DNA from: Lachnospiraceae bacterium
Lineage (GTDB): Bacteria; Bacillota; Clostridia; Lachnospirales; Lachnospiraceae
DNA length: 64,000 bases
Reading direction: 5' to 3'
Assembly (NCBI GenBank): GCA_014239155.1
Contig: JAAZZQ010000075.1
Coordinates: 1-64,000 of the forward strand
The first letter of the stretch is position 1, and every line of letters starts with the position of its first letter. Below, one piece after another: positions 43,285 through 51,359 of this stretch. The translations under genes were made by a program, and so were the position numbers. The notes under the pieces were generated by a model. The model saw nothing but the letters and a program-made list of their open reading frames with translations, was not told where the DNA came from and made no database searches.

Positions 43285-43316
43285 ATTATATTATACCCCG
43301 GTACGGTAATTGTCAA
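43285..43316 (-). promoter_or_regulatory. csoR-copA promoter with CsoR operator
   Basis: TTGACA (43311-43316) and TATAAT candidates at 43290-43295 or 43285-43290 (15 or 20 bp apart) flank TACCGTACCGGGGTA (43294-43308). That palindrome closely resembles the known Bacillus subtilis copZA CsoR box. The box overlaps the promoter, so binding should block it. Confidence 0.8.
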
Positions 43317-43325
43317 GCTTCTTTT

Positions 43326-43465
43326 TATAACAATTTATCCTTCGCCTTTCTATTACAAGCATCAAGGTATGTAAAACCACTTCGTGGCTTGATATATCTT
43401 TGCCACTATGTTTTTTCTTACGGACTTTACAATATAATGCAAAATCCTACATTGAACTGTAATAT
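43326..43465 (+). repeat. Dispersed intergenic repeat, family A copy (43.3 kb)
   Basis: The element shares AGCATCAA, AAAACCACTTCGT, GCTTGATAT, TGCAAAATCCTA and TGAACTGTAA, in this order, with the copy at 60519. Its ends are partly inverted (TATAACAATT and AACTGTAATA). No open frame. Confidence 0.7.
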
Positions 43466-43491
43466 GTCTTTCATAAATTATAAAATAATCA

Positions 43492-43520
43492 TTGATTTTC
43501 CCCAAATAAAGTGCCATACT
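43492..43520 (+). promoter_or_regulatory. Possible promoter for asnA
   Basis: TTGATT (43492-43497) and CATACT (43515-43520) are 17 bp apart, about 40 nt before the asnA ATG. The -10 box is weak. Confidence 0.4.
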
Positions 43521-43561
43521 AAAACTATCGTTTTATATCAATATGAGGAGGAAAACCGGTA

Positions 43562-44572
43562 ATGGAACACCTGAAAATTCCAAAAAATTATCATTCAGCA
43601 TTAAATCTGCACGATACGCAAATTGCCATTAAAACTGTAAAAGACTTTTTTCAAAACCAGATTGCGCAGCGGCTCAATCTCGCACGCGTGTCCGCACCGC
43701 TTTTTGTAGACCCCTTGTCTGGTCTAAATGACAACCTAAATGGTATAGAACGCCCTGTTAGTTTTGATATCAAAGAACAGGACGGACGCATTGCAGAGGT
43801 TGTTCAGTCACTTGCCAAGTGGAAACGATATGCGCTGCAAAAATATGGTTTCTCTATAGGAGAAGGCATCTATACAGACATGAATGCTATCCGCCGCGAC
43901 GAGGACACCGATAATATTCACTCTATCTTTGTGGACCAGTGGGATTGGGAAAAAATTATTGCGCGCGACGACAGAACTCTTGACACGCTCAAGGCAGTTG
44001 TTCGGAAAGTATATAAATGTCTGCAAAATACAGAGAAATATATGGCAATCCAATACGATTATATTGATGAAATTCTGCCCGATGAAATTTATTTTATCAC
44101 CACACAGGAACTGGCAGAAATCTTTCCTGACAACACGCCAAAGGAGCGTGAATACTACATAGCAAAAGCAAAAGGCGCTGTGTGCATTATGAAAATTGGT
44201 GACAAGATGGAAAACGGAAAACCACATGACGGACGCGCGCCAGACTATGATGACTGGGCATTAAACGCAGACATTGTTGTCTACTATCCTGTACTTGACA
44301 TTGCACTCGAACTTTCCAGCATGGGTATCCGTGTGGATAAAGACGCTCTGCTTTCACAGTTAGAAAAGGCAGGCTGCCCCGAACGCGCGGCGCTTCCCTA
44401 TCAGAAAGCAGTCATCAATGAAACACTTCCTTTTACAATTGGCGGTGGCATTGGTCAGTCACGCATTTGTATGTTTTTCTTAAGAAAAGCGCATATTGGT
44501 GAAGTTCAGTCTTCCTTGTGGCCAGAAGAAATTGTTACAGCTTGCCAAGAAAATGGAATCCATCTTTTGTAA
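43562..44572 (+). CDS. asnA: Aspartate-ammonia ligase (asparagine synthetase A)
   Basis: The 336-residue protein matches AsnA, a class II synthetase-like enzyme that makes asparagine from aspartate, ammonia and ATP. Motifs include the RVSAPLFVDP segment near the N-terminus, RPVSFDIK, the DQWDWEK region and a final GGGIGQSR with the motif 3 Arg. Strong AGGAGG ribosome site. Monocistronic, ending with a family B repeat and a terminator. Confidence 0.97.
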   Translation: MEHLKIPKNYHSALNLHDTQIAIKTVKDFFQNQIAQRLNLARVSAPLFVDPLSGLNDNLNGIERPVSFDIKEQDGRIAEVVQSLAKWKRYALQKYGFSIGEGIYTDMNAIRRDEDTDNIHSIFVDQWDWEKIIARDDRTLDTLKAVVRKVYKCLQNTEKYMAIQYDYIDEILPDEIYFITTQELAEIFPDNTPKEREYYIAKAKGAVCIMKIGDKMENGKPHDGRAPDYDDWALNADIVVYYPVLDIALELSSMGIRVDKDALLSQLEKAGCPERAALPYQKAVINETLPFTIGGGIGQSRICMFFLRKAHIGEVQSSLWPEEIVTACQENGIHLL

Positions 44573-44592
44573 TTCCTTATTATGTTTTCGCA

Positions 44593-44681
44593 TAATCAAG
44601 CAGGGAAAAATTTTCCCCTACTCGCCGCGCGACCTGTGTGCCACTTTAGTGACATATTTCCTCTATACAGGTCTGCATATA
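44593..44681 (+). repeat. Structured intergenic repeat, family B copy 3
   Basis: It begins 20 nt after the asnA stop with TAATCAAGCAGGGAAAA, folds back at TTTTCCCCTACT, then has GACCTGT with ACAGGTC enclosing GCCACT-TT-AGTGAC, and ends GCATATAAAAA at a terminator. Stem sequences differ from the other copies while pairing is kept. Confidence 0.7.
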
Positions 44682-44716
44682 AAAATCCACGCAATCAAGA
44701 CTACGCGTGGATTTTT
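44681..44716. terminator. Bidirectional terminator between asnA and the RND gene
   Basis: AAAAATCCACGC (44681-44692) and GCGTGGATTTTT (44705-44716) form a 12-bp stem with T-runs in both directions. It serves the convergent asnA and RND transcripts. Confidence 0.9.
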
Positions 44717-44723
44717 GTATTTT

Positions 44724-47700
44724 TTATTTATTTTTTGCTTCTTGGCGTTTCTGTCGTTTCAGTCGCCGACGCTCCTTCGCCTCTTTTCTCCCCTGCTTGC
44801 TCATCAGCAGATAGAAACTAGGCAGCAAAAGTAAGATTAACAAAGTTGAAGTGATTAGACCTCCAATAATAATCAGAGACATTCCCTTCATCATGGCAGC
44901 ATTTTCATTATTGGTAAAAATCATTGGCAGCATGGACAGAATCGTCGTCAATGTTGTCATAAGAATCGGTCTTAAACGAAGCCGACCACTCTCCATCAAC
45001 GCATCATTTAATGACATTGTCTCCTTGAGCTGATTGGTTGTGTCAACATACAAAATACCATTGTTAACCACAATTCCCACCAGCATAAGCACACCCATCA
45101 AGGAAGTCATATTGAGCGTTGAACCTGAGATAAACAGCAAGAAAAAGGAACCAATTAAACTAAATGGAATACTTAACATTACCATTAGAGAAAAAATCGG
45201 AGACTCAAACTGCATTGCCATCACTAGAAAAATTAGGAAAATTGCTGTGATAATGGCCTTGATAATCGCTGTAAACTCCTCAATCATCATCTCATCCATC
45301 ATGTTTTGTGTCCGCCCTACACCTGCAGGAAATTCTCCGCTCAATTCCGCCTTGCTCACAGCTTCGTCAATCAGTTTAGGCACTGTATATTTTGTCTCAT
45401 CTGTTGTGTACGCCATAATTGCAACCTGATATTTGCCGTCCTCTCGAACAAGTGTATTTGGCACGTCAGAATACACAGCCTCCGCCACATCTCCCACTGT
45501 AATCATTCCACCGGTTGGCGTTGCAATCTCAAGGCTTAGCAACTGATTCATATCCACATAACTGTCTTCTGGATATTCCATTCTCACAGTATATTCATCT
45601 GTTCCAATTGTCATATCCATAACTTCTATTCCACTGCTGGCATTGTACATTTCACTTGCCACCTGAACCGCGGTAAGCCCTACATTCATACACTTTAACG
45701 GATTAATTTTTATCTTTGCTTGAGATGCATCTGAAGTCAGGTTGCTTGAGGTTTTAATAACCCCCGGAATATCCATCAAAATAGAATCGACCTTACTTGC
45801 AGCAATTTTCAAATCTTCTATATTATCACCGCTCAAATCAACTTCTGCGCTAGCCGTCACACTCATCATAGAAGACATACCACTGCCTGCTGCTGAAACA
45901 ATAATACTCATATTGGTTGTATTCATCAATTTCTGATTATACGCATCTACAAGCTCATTGATACTCTTGGTGCACTCCTCTGAAGGATATGCGGTGATAG
46001 TTGCTGAGGAGTTGCTAATTGTCAGGTTACACCCTGAAAAATCAGGGTCATCTATAATCATCTGCTCAATAAACTGTATGTTTTCATCCATAACCTCAAT
46101 GCGAGTGCCTGCTCTTTGCTCAATAGAAATACTAACATTGTCAAGACCAGTTGCAGACATCAATTCCGTGTCTAATTGCATTACCAACACATAAGAGAGC
46201 ACAAGAAGTCCGATTGACACAAGCATCACTGTCTTTTTCTTAAGCATAATATGTTTTAGAAGCGTTTTATACCCATTTCCGATATGCCCCACAATACGGT
46301 TTGCCAATGTATTTTTCTTTTCTTTTGGCCTATATTTCCAAAAGAAAATAGGAATCAGTGTAATTGCAACGATTAATGAGGACAACATTGCAAAGATAAT
46401 GGTAAATCCAAGTTGTGAGAATAATTGTCCTGCCAAACCCTTCATCGTGGCAAGCGGCAAATAAACTACAACTGTGGTGAGCGTTGAAGCAGATACAGAA
46501 GAAGCAACAATCTTTGTACCAATTAGCGCTGCATCTTTAAAATCCGGTCGTTCATCTTTCAATCGAAAACAACTTTCTAGCACAACAATCGAAGAGTCAA
46601 CCATCATACCAATTGCAATAACAAGTGCCCCCATTGTGACAACATTCAATGAAAATCCTGCAAAACTCATAAAAATCAATGTTGCAAGAAGGGAAATCGG
46701 CATGGAACTACCCACGATTAAACTCGCTTTAATATCTCCAAAAAAGATAAATAATACCAGCATGGAAAATAACACACCGAGCACTAATGTCTGTGCCACA
46801 GAACTTAAAGACGACTTAATGCTGTCTGCCGCATCATATGCCACGGAAATCTGAATCGCAGAGTTTTTTGCGCCCACTCGTTTTAACAAAGACTTTACAT
46901 GATTGGATACATCAACAGTTCCTTCACTTTGAACTTTCTTAATCCCAACACTAATGCTTTCCTGCCCATTAAAGCGGCTGATACTGTTATTCGCTTTTGA
47001 GGACATCGCCACTGTAGCAATGTCAGAAAGTGCAATCGTTGTCCCACGGTTTGTAATAATTGGCACATTTTGCAAATCCATTAAGTTCGCTGGCTTTGAT
47101 GATGCAGATGTACTAATATTCTGTGCGCCTTGTTCCACACTTCCAATTGGTATTGTAAAATCTGTTGTGGTAATATATGTTTTTATGTTCGCCATTGTCA
47201 CGCCATACTGTTGCATCTTATCTCGATGAAGCTGTATGCGAATATAATCTTCCTCACCGCCGGACACATCAATCTGTGCAACATCAGAAAGTCGCTCTAA
47301 CTCTGGTTTTAGCTCGTCTTCCACAAATGCCAGCACATCGGTATCCCCTGTTGAAGTAATTGATAACGTCATCATATCCTGTGCATTAATATCCATCTCA
47401 ACAATAACAGGGTCCATCGCATCCTCTGGAAGACGAAGGGAGGCTGTATCGACGGCACTTCTAAGATCAGCATATGCCTCATCAATATCTGTGCCATACT
47501 CATAAGAAAAAATAACAAACGAAATGTTTTCTGTGGTCTGTGTTGTCACAGAATCCACGCCGGAAAGCGTCTTTCCGGCTTCCTCTATAATTTTTGTCAC
47601 CAGCTCCTCTGTGGTCGCTGGATCACCGCCCTGATAGATTGTGCTGACAAACAGCATAGGCATCTCCATATCTGGCGTTAGTTCCATCTGAAATCCAAAT

Positions 47701-47789
47701 ACAGAACCAATACCAAATACAAACAGTGCCAACACAATCAACAGTGCCGAAACAGGCCGCTTAAGGGCCAGCTTGGTCAAGGAACTCAT
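44724..47789 (-). CDS. RND-family efflux permease
   Basis: The 1021-residue protein has the RND layout: one N-terminal helix, a large extracytoplasmic loop, helices 2-6, and the same again in the second half. It matches the AcrB/SwrC group (for example GAQNISTSASSKPANL and MVDSSIVVLE, with the charged membrane residue in helix 4). It pumps solutes out using the proton gradient. The adaptor gene lies 13 nt upstream. There is no outer membrane channel, as expected for a Gram-positive. Substrate unknown. Confidence 0.93.
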   Translation of the reverse strand: MSSLTKLALKRPVSALLIVLALFVFGIGSVFGFQMELTPDMEMPMLFVSTIYQGGDPATTEELVTKIIEEAGKTLSGVDSVTTQTTENISFVIFSYEYGTDIDEAYADLRSAVDTASLRLPEDAMDPVIVEMDINAQDMMTLSITSTGDTDVLAFVEDELKPELERLSDVAQIDVSGGEEDYIRIQLHRDKMQQYGVTMANIKTYITTTDFTIPIGSVEQGAQNISTSASSKPANLMDLQNVPIITNRGTTIALSDIATVAMSSKANNSISRFNGQESISVGIKKVQSEGTVDVSNHVKSLLKRVGAKNSAIQISVAYDAADSIKSSLSSVAQTLVLGVLFSMLVLFIFFGDIKASLIVGSSMPISLLATLIFMSFAGFSLNVVTMGALVIAIGMMVDSSIVVLESCFRLKDERPDFKDAALIGTKIVASSVSASTLTTVVVYLPLATMKGLAGQLFSQLGFTIIFAMLSSLIVAITLIPIFFWKYRPKEKKNTLANRIVGHIGNGYKTLLKHIMLKKKTVMLVSIGLLVLSYVLVMQLDTELMSATGLDNVSISIEQRAGTRIEVMDENIQFIEQMIIDDPDFSGCNLTISNSSATITAYPSEECTKSINELVDAYNQKLMNTTNMSIIVSAAGSGMSSMMSVTASAEVDLSGDNIEDLKIAASKVDSILMDIPGVIKTSSNLTSDASQAKIKINPLKCMNVGLTAVQVASEMYNASSGIEVMDMTIGTDEYTVRMEYPEDSYVDMNQLLSLEIATPTGGMITVGDVAEAVYSDVPNTLVREDGKYQVAIMAYTTDETKYTVPKLIDEAVSKAELSGEFPAGVGRTQNMMDEMMIEEFTAIIKAIITAIFLIFLVMAMQFESPIFSLMVMLSIPFSLIGSFFLLFISGSTLNMTSLMGVLMLVGIVVNNGILYVDTTNQLKETMSLNDALMESGRLRLRPILMTTLTTILSMLPMIFTNNENAAMMKGMSLIIIGGLITSTLLILLLLPSFYLLMSKQGRKEAKERRRLKRQKRQEAKNK

Positions 47790-47802
47790 CGCTTAAGCCC
47801 TC

Positions 47803-49371
47803 CTATTCCTGTGTGGGATTGTCTGTGTCCGCTTCGCTTTCAGGCACAGAAATTTCAACGCCGTCGCGCAATTGGGCAGACCATGTTGTTATAATTGTAT
47901 CTTCTTTTGTAAGTCCTTCTGTGATCACAATCTGTTCTATGTCATAAAGTCCTGTGGTTACATTTGTCTTTTTGGCTTTTCCATCCACAACAGTATACAC
48001 ATATGCCTGTGCACCATCATAGTAGACAGAATCGTATGGAACAATCACTACATTTTGCTCATGATATGTATCTGTTGTAACAGTCGCTTTTGTGCCAGAA
48101 AGCAATGCTGAGGTATCTCCCTTCACTGCTGCTTTTATCTTAAAAAGTCCTGTCGTGTTGTCAAGTGCACTGCCAATCTCTATCACTTCACCGTCATAAA
48201 GTTTGTTATCCTTCTCCAACACAATTTTTTGTCCAAGGGAAAATGTATTCCGTACATCTTCGCTGACATAGTATGTTGCTGTCATTGTATTTTTATTGGA
48301 AATAACAAATGCCGGATTACTTGATGTGGCAAAATCATGTTCCTTTAAATTTACAGCCTCAATCACACCGGAAATCGTTGCTGTAATGGTGTATGCATCT
48401 AAATTTTCCTGTGCTTGCTCTATGCCAATCTGCGCTTGCGAAATACCAACCTCCGCCTGTGAGATACCAAGTTCTGCCTGTGAAATACTATTCTGTGACG
48501 CCTGCTTCTTTCCCTCCAAAATTTCTCCGTTTGTAATGTTGTCCGCTGTCACTGCTTGACTATATGAGTCATATGTACTGTTAATATTATACTGTAATTC
48601 TTCTATTGTACCCTCTAACTGGTCAATTGTTGATTTGTACTGTGTAATTGTTCCCTCAACTGTCTTTACTTCGGTTGCAGCCGCCTGATACCGTTGCATA
48701 ATAGCAGCATATTGCGCTGCTCCTTGTGGGGTATCTCTATCAATGGAATCTGCATAATCCTTAATCTCATCCACATCTTCCCGAAAATCATACTCCACTT
48801 TCAAATCTTCCAGTTCTTGTTCTTTCTCCTTTAAATTATCTTTTGCCTTCTGCAGATTGTCCATCGCATCCACATAGCTTTCTTGCAATTTACTTACACC
48901 ATCTTCCGCCTGTGAAATGGTTTTATCCGACTGCATCTCATTTAAAGTTGACGCACCTTCACCATATTGAAGTTCGTAGGAAAGCTTGGCACTCTCCAAT
49001 CCAATTTGTGCATTTTGCGCAGCAGTCTGTGCATTTTGTGCAGCTGCCTGTGCATTTCGCACTGTAAATTGCGCCATTGTATCATCGAGTATTGCTAGTA
49101 CATCACCTTCCTCCACAACATCTCCTGCGGCAACTTTTACTTCAAGAACTTCCGCTGTCGCCTTGGGAATCACATAGACGGATTCGTCTGGACTAATTGT
49201 AGCGATGTATTGACCGCTCAACTTTAAATCTCCCAGCTCTGGTTTTGCTGTCTCTACAATCGCCACGTCCTCAACGGTTTTTTCCTCAGGCGCCTGCCCA
49301 CATCCCCATAGAGCCATTGACGACAACATCACACACAATAATGCTGCCACTTTCCTCTGTCTGCTTTTCAT
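47803..49371 (-). CDS. RND efflux adaptor, HlyD/membrane-fusion lipoprotein
   Basis: The 522-residue product has a signal sequence with lipobox ALWGC and Cys24. A biotinyl-lipoyl-like segment (VLEVKVAAGDVVEEGDVLAILDD) follows, then a long coiled coil (about 110-310) with repeats such as QAEVGISQAQIGIEQ, then the second half of the lipoyl domain and a beta-barrel. The coiled coil is about 200 residues, longer than in many adaptors. It should link the pump at 44724 to the wall-facing side. Confidence 0.9.
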   Translation of the reverse strand: MKSRQRKVAALLCVMLSSMALWGCGQAPEEKTVEDVAIVETAKPELGDLKLSGQYIATISPDESVYVIPKATAEVLEVKVAAGDVVEEGDVLAILDDTMAQFTVRNAQAAAQNAQTAAQNAQIGLESAKLSYELQYGEGASTLNEMQSDKTISQAEDGVSKLQESYVDAMDNLQKAKDNLKEKEQELEDLKVEYDFREDVDEIKDYADSIDRDTPQGAAQYAAIMQRYQAAATEVKTVEGTITQYKSTIDQLEGTIEELQYNINSTYDSYSQAVTADNITNGEILEGKKQASQNSISQAELGISQAEVGISQAQIGIEQAQENLDAYTITATISGVIEAVNLKEHDFATSSNPAFVISNKNTMTATYYVSEDVRNTFSLGQKIVLEKDNKLYDGEVIEIGSALDNTTGLFKIKAAVKGDTSALLSGTKATVTTDTYHEQNVVIVPYDSVYYDGAQAYVYTVVDGKAKKTNVTTGLYDIEQIVITEGLTKEDTIITTWSAQLRDGVEISVPESEADTDNPTQE

Positions 49372-49410
49372 ATTCTGCTTCTCCTATTATTATTTGCCAC
49401 TTTCATTTTT

Positions 49411-49530
49411 TGTAACAATTCAGCCTTTGGCTTCTTGTTACAGACATTAAGTCATGCATAACCGCTTTGCGATGTCAAAGTCATGTACATGACTTGATGC
49501 ATCTCAACTACGACGCTATTTCATGACGTT
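49411..49530 (+). repeat. Dispersed intergenic repeat, family A copy (49.4 kb), right end incomplete
   Basis: GTAACAATTCAGCC, then TTGTTAC and a series of partial matches to the copies at 43326 and 60519. The right part (TGCAAAATCC, TGAACTGTAA) is missing. An extra short palindrome GTCATGTACATGAC is present. Confidence 0.6.
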
Positions 49531-49636
49531 TTTTTACCTATCTGCTATTTTAAACAATCTTTTTGCAAAATGAAAGAGTATCTGACATTTTTAATCTAAG
49601 TTTAATTTTTTATTGTAATTTTTTATAAGTTGTTAC

Positions 49637-49666
49637 TTGTTATTTTGGTACTTTTTTTATTATAAT
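49637..49666 (+). promoter_or_regulatory. Promoter for the secreted protein gene at 49764
   Basis: TTGTTA (49637-49642) and a perfect TATAAT (49661-49666) are 18 bp apart. A short hairpin (AACAGTT 49706-49712 with AACTGTT 49724-49730) lies in the leader and may be regulatory. Confidence 0.65.
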
Positions 49667-49763
49667 ATAGGATAGATAGCATATCATTTGACAAATGCTA
49701 ATTGCAACAGTTCAACTTGTCTAAACTGTTACTACTAATTTTTATTTCACAAGGAGAAGATTT

Positions 49764-50465
49764 ATGAAAACGAATTTCAAAAAATTACTCTGTTCCATAA
49801 TAACATTATTTATGGTAGCTTCTATTAATATTGCCACGCCTGTACTGCCTGTCTCCGCAAAGGAAAGTATTGGAAACGGTCTAATTCTCTCCACAGATAT
49901 GATAACCATCACAGAAAATGGCACTGTTGCCTTTACTGCATTGATGGAGGAAGGCTTTGATGCATCCCGCCTTGCCTGTGTTGTCGCAGACCCTGCTGTC
50001 GCCAATGTGTCACTAGGCACCTATGCACTGAACGCAGCGGCATTTCAAGTAACCTACCAAAGCGCGGGCACAACGGTTGCAGCAGTTTACAATATTGACA
50101 ATCCAGCAGTTGTTGCATATGTTACCATTAATGCAACACCGGTTATTATGGATATCCCTTCAAAGCTTGGTACCAATCGTGACAATTACTGTTCTCTTGT
50201 CAGTTATGAATTTGTACCTTACGATTTTTCTTATACAAATTTTCAAGACTATAAATGCACACTAAATCTAAAATATCAATGTGTCTCTTACAAGGATGAT
50301 GACTATAATCGCTGGGGCTGTTATGGATATTTCTATGATGCGGCAGGAAACGTATTATCAAAAGTCCACCTTTATGCCAGCTCGCTGTCAAAAGGACGAA
50401 TTTATCACAGTGAATTTAATGTTCCTATCAACGCAGTGCGGTTTTCCATTGAAAGTTTTTCTTAA
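49764..50465 (+). CDS. Secreted protein of unknown function
   Basis: The 233-residue product has a clear signal peptide (KTNFKKLLCSIITLFMVASI with a later VSA-KE cleavage-like site near 32). The rest has a beta-rich stretch (residues 45-130) rather like a bacterial Ig domain and a C-terminal part rich in Tyr and Cys (CTLNLKYQC, RWGCYGYFYD). No known family recognised. It has its own promoter and is convergent with the chemoreceptor-like gene. Confidence 0.75.
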   Translation: MKTNFKKLLCSIITLFMVASINIATPVLPVSAKESIGNGLILSTDMITITENGTVAFTALMEEGFDASRLACVVADPAVANVSLGTYALNAAAFQVTYQSAGTTVAAVYNIDNPAVVAYVTINATPVIMDIPSKLGTNRDNYCSLVSYEFVPYDFSYTNFQDYKCTLNLKYQCVSYKDDDYNRWGCYGYFYDAAGNVLSKVHLYASSLSKGRIYHSEFNVPINAVRFSIESFS

Positions 50466-50481
50466 AAAAATTATCTATATG

Positions 50482-50573
50482 CAATCAAGTAGGAAAGTCT
50501 CATCTTCTCTACTCTCTCGCAGGCGTCCATCGGTTTGCTGACCTATTTCATCTGGACGTCTGCGCGCATAAAA
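50482..50573 (+). repeat. Structured intergenic repeat, family B copy 2
   Basis: It starts 17 nt after the stop of the gene at 49764. AGTAGGAAAG pairs with CTTCTCTACT, then GCAGGCGTCC pairs with GGACGTCTGC (10 bp), then GCATAAAAA leads into the terminator at 50570. Confidence 0.72.
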
Positions 50574-50606
50574 AAAACGCTGTTTTCACCTTACAGCGTC
50601 TTTTTT
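50570..50606. terminator. Shared terminator between two convergent genes
   Basis: ACGCTGT (50577-50583) and ACAGCGT (50593-50599) form the stem with a T-run after it on each strand. It is flanked on both sides by family B repeats in mirror orientation. Confidence 0.8.
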
Positions 50607-50696
50607 ATGCGCAGATCCATGCAGAGGACATAATCCGCTATGGCGGCACACAAGTCATGCGACAAGTACGAAAAATAAACCTTCCCTACTCAATTC
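50605..50696 (-). repeat. Structured intergenic repeat, family B copy 4 (mirror orientation)
   Basis: Read on the minus strand it starts CAATTGAG/TAGGGAAG just 6 nt after the stop of the gene at 50703. It contains GTGTGCCGCCATAGCGGAT, similar to the asnA copy, and ends GCGCATAAAAAA at the shared terminator. Its first hairpin is weak. Confidence 0.65.
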
Positions 50697-50702
50697 ACCC
50701 TT

Positions 50703-51284
50703 TTATTTAAAGGCTTCGATAATTGAATTAATCAAATTGGTAATCTCCTCAACTGACGTTTCAATATCTGTGTAAATGCCAGCTGACTGACTAGATAAGT
50801 CCTGCATACTCTTTGCAACTACTGCAAAGCCAACACCTGCCTCACCACTTCTTGCAGCCTCTATTGTAGCGTTGAGGGATAATATTGTCTGTTTCTTTGC
50901 AATTCCTTTTAGATGCCCTGTCTTTTCGTTAATCATTTGGACCAATTCACCCGACTTTTTGATATCACTCTTGATGGAATCAAATCTGCCCGAATTAATA
51001 TTGTTTAGAAGCTCTAGCGTTGCAGTCTGGCCTATCTGTGTACTAAGTAACTCCGCGGCAGTCCTCGCGTTCTTGTCCGAAGACTTCGCAATAATAACAG
51101 AACCTAACTTGTCTCCATTTACAATAATGTCAAAAGACTCTGTCTCCTCCTCCTGAAATCCTTTTCTGCCTGCAAGATACTCTCCATCTAAGCCAAGTAC
51201 AACGGCGTCAAGACCAGCCACATCCGCATAAGACCGCTGTAAAGCTTGTAATTTGTTAGAATCAATGTAATCTTTTAATACCAT
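50703..51284 (-). CDS. Small soluble chemoreceptor-like protein (PocR-like sensor plus MCP tip)
   Basis: The 193-residue protein has no membrane segment. Residues about 5-85 resemble a PocR-type ligand-binding domain (YADVAGLDAVVLGLDGEYLAG). Residues about 125-165 are the conserved hairpin tip of methyl-accepting chemotaxis proteins (LSLNATIEAARSGEAGVGFAVVA). The MCP coiled coil is much shorter than usual, so it may be a minimal cytoplasmic receptor or a decoy in signalling arrays. Its gene is alone, with a terminator shared with the secreted protein gene. Confidence 0.82.
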   Translation of the reverse strand: MVLKDYIDSNKLQALQRSYADVAGLDAVVLGLDGEYLAGRKGFQEEETESFDIIVNGDKLGSVIIAKSSDKNARTAAELLSTQIGQTATLELLNNINSGRFDSIKSDIKKSGELVQMINEKTGHLKGIAKKQTILSLNATIEAARSGEAGVGFAVVAKSMQDLSSQSAGIYTDIETSVEEITNLINSIIEAFK

Positions 51285-51359
51285 ATATTATCCTCCATTC
51301 CGCGGTTCGACATATATACAGTATACCGTTATTTTCAGACATTTTCAATATTTATCCGC

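Noticed and set aside
49684-49736. TTGACA at 49688 as a second promoter for the secreted protein gene
   Set aside because: No acceptable -10 box lies 16-18 bp downstream; the TTGTTA/TATAAT pair upstream is better.
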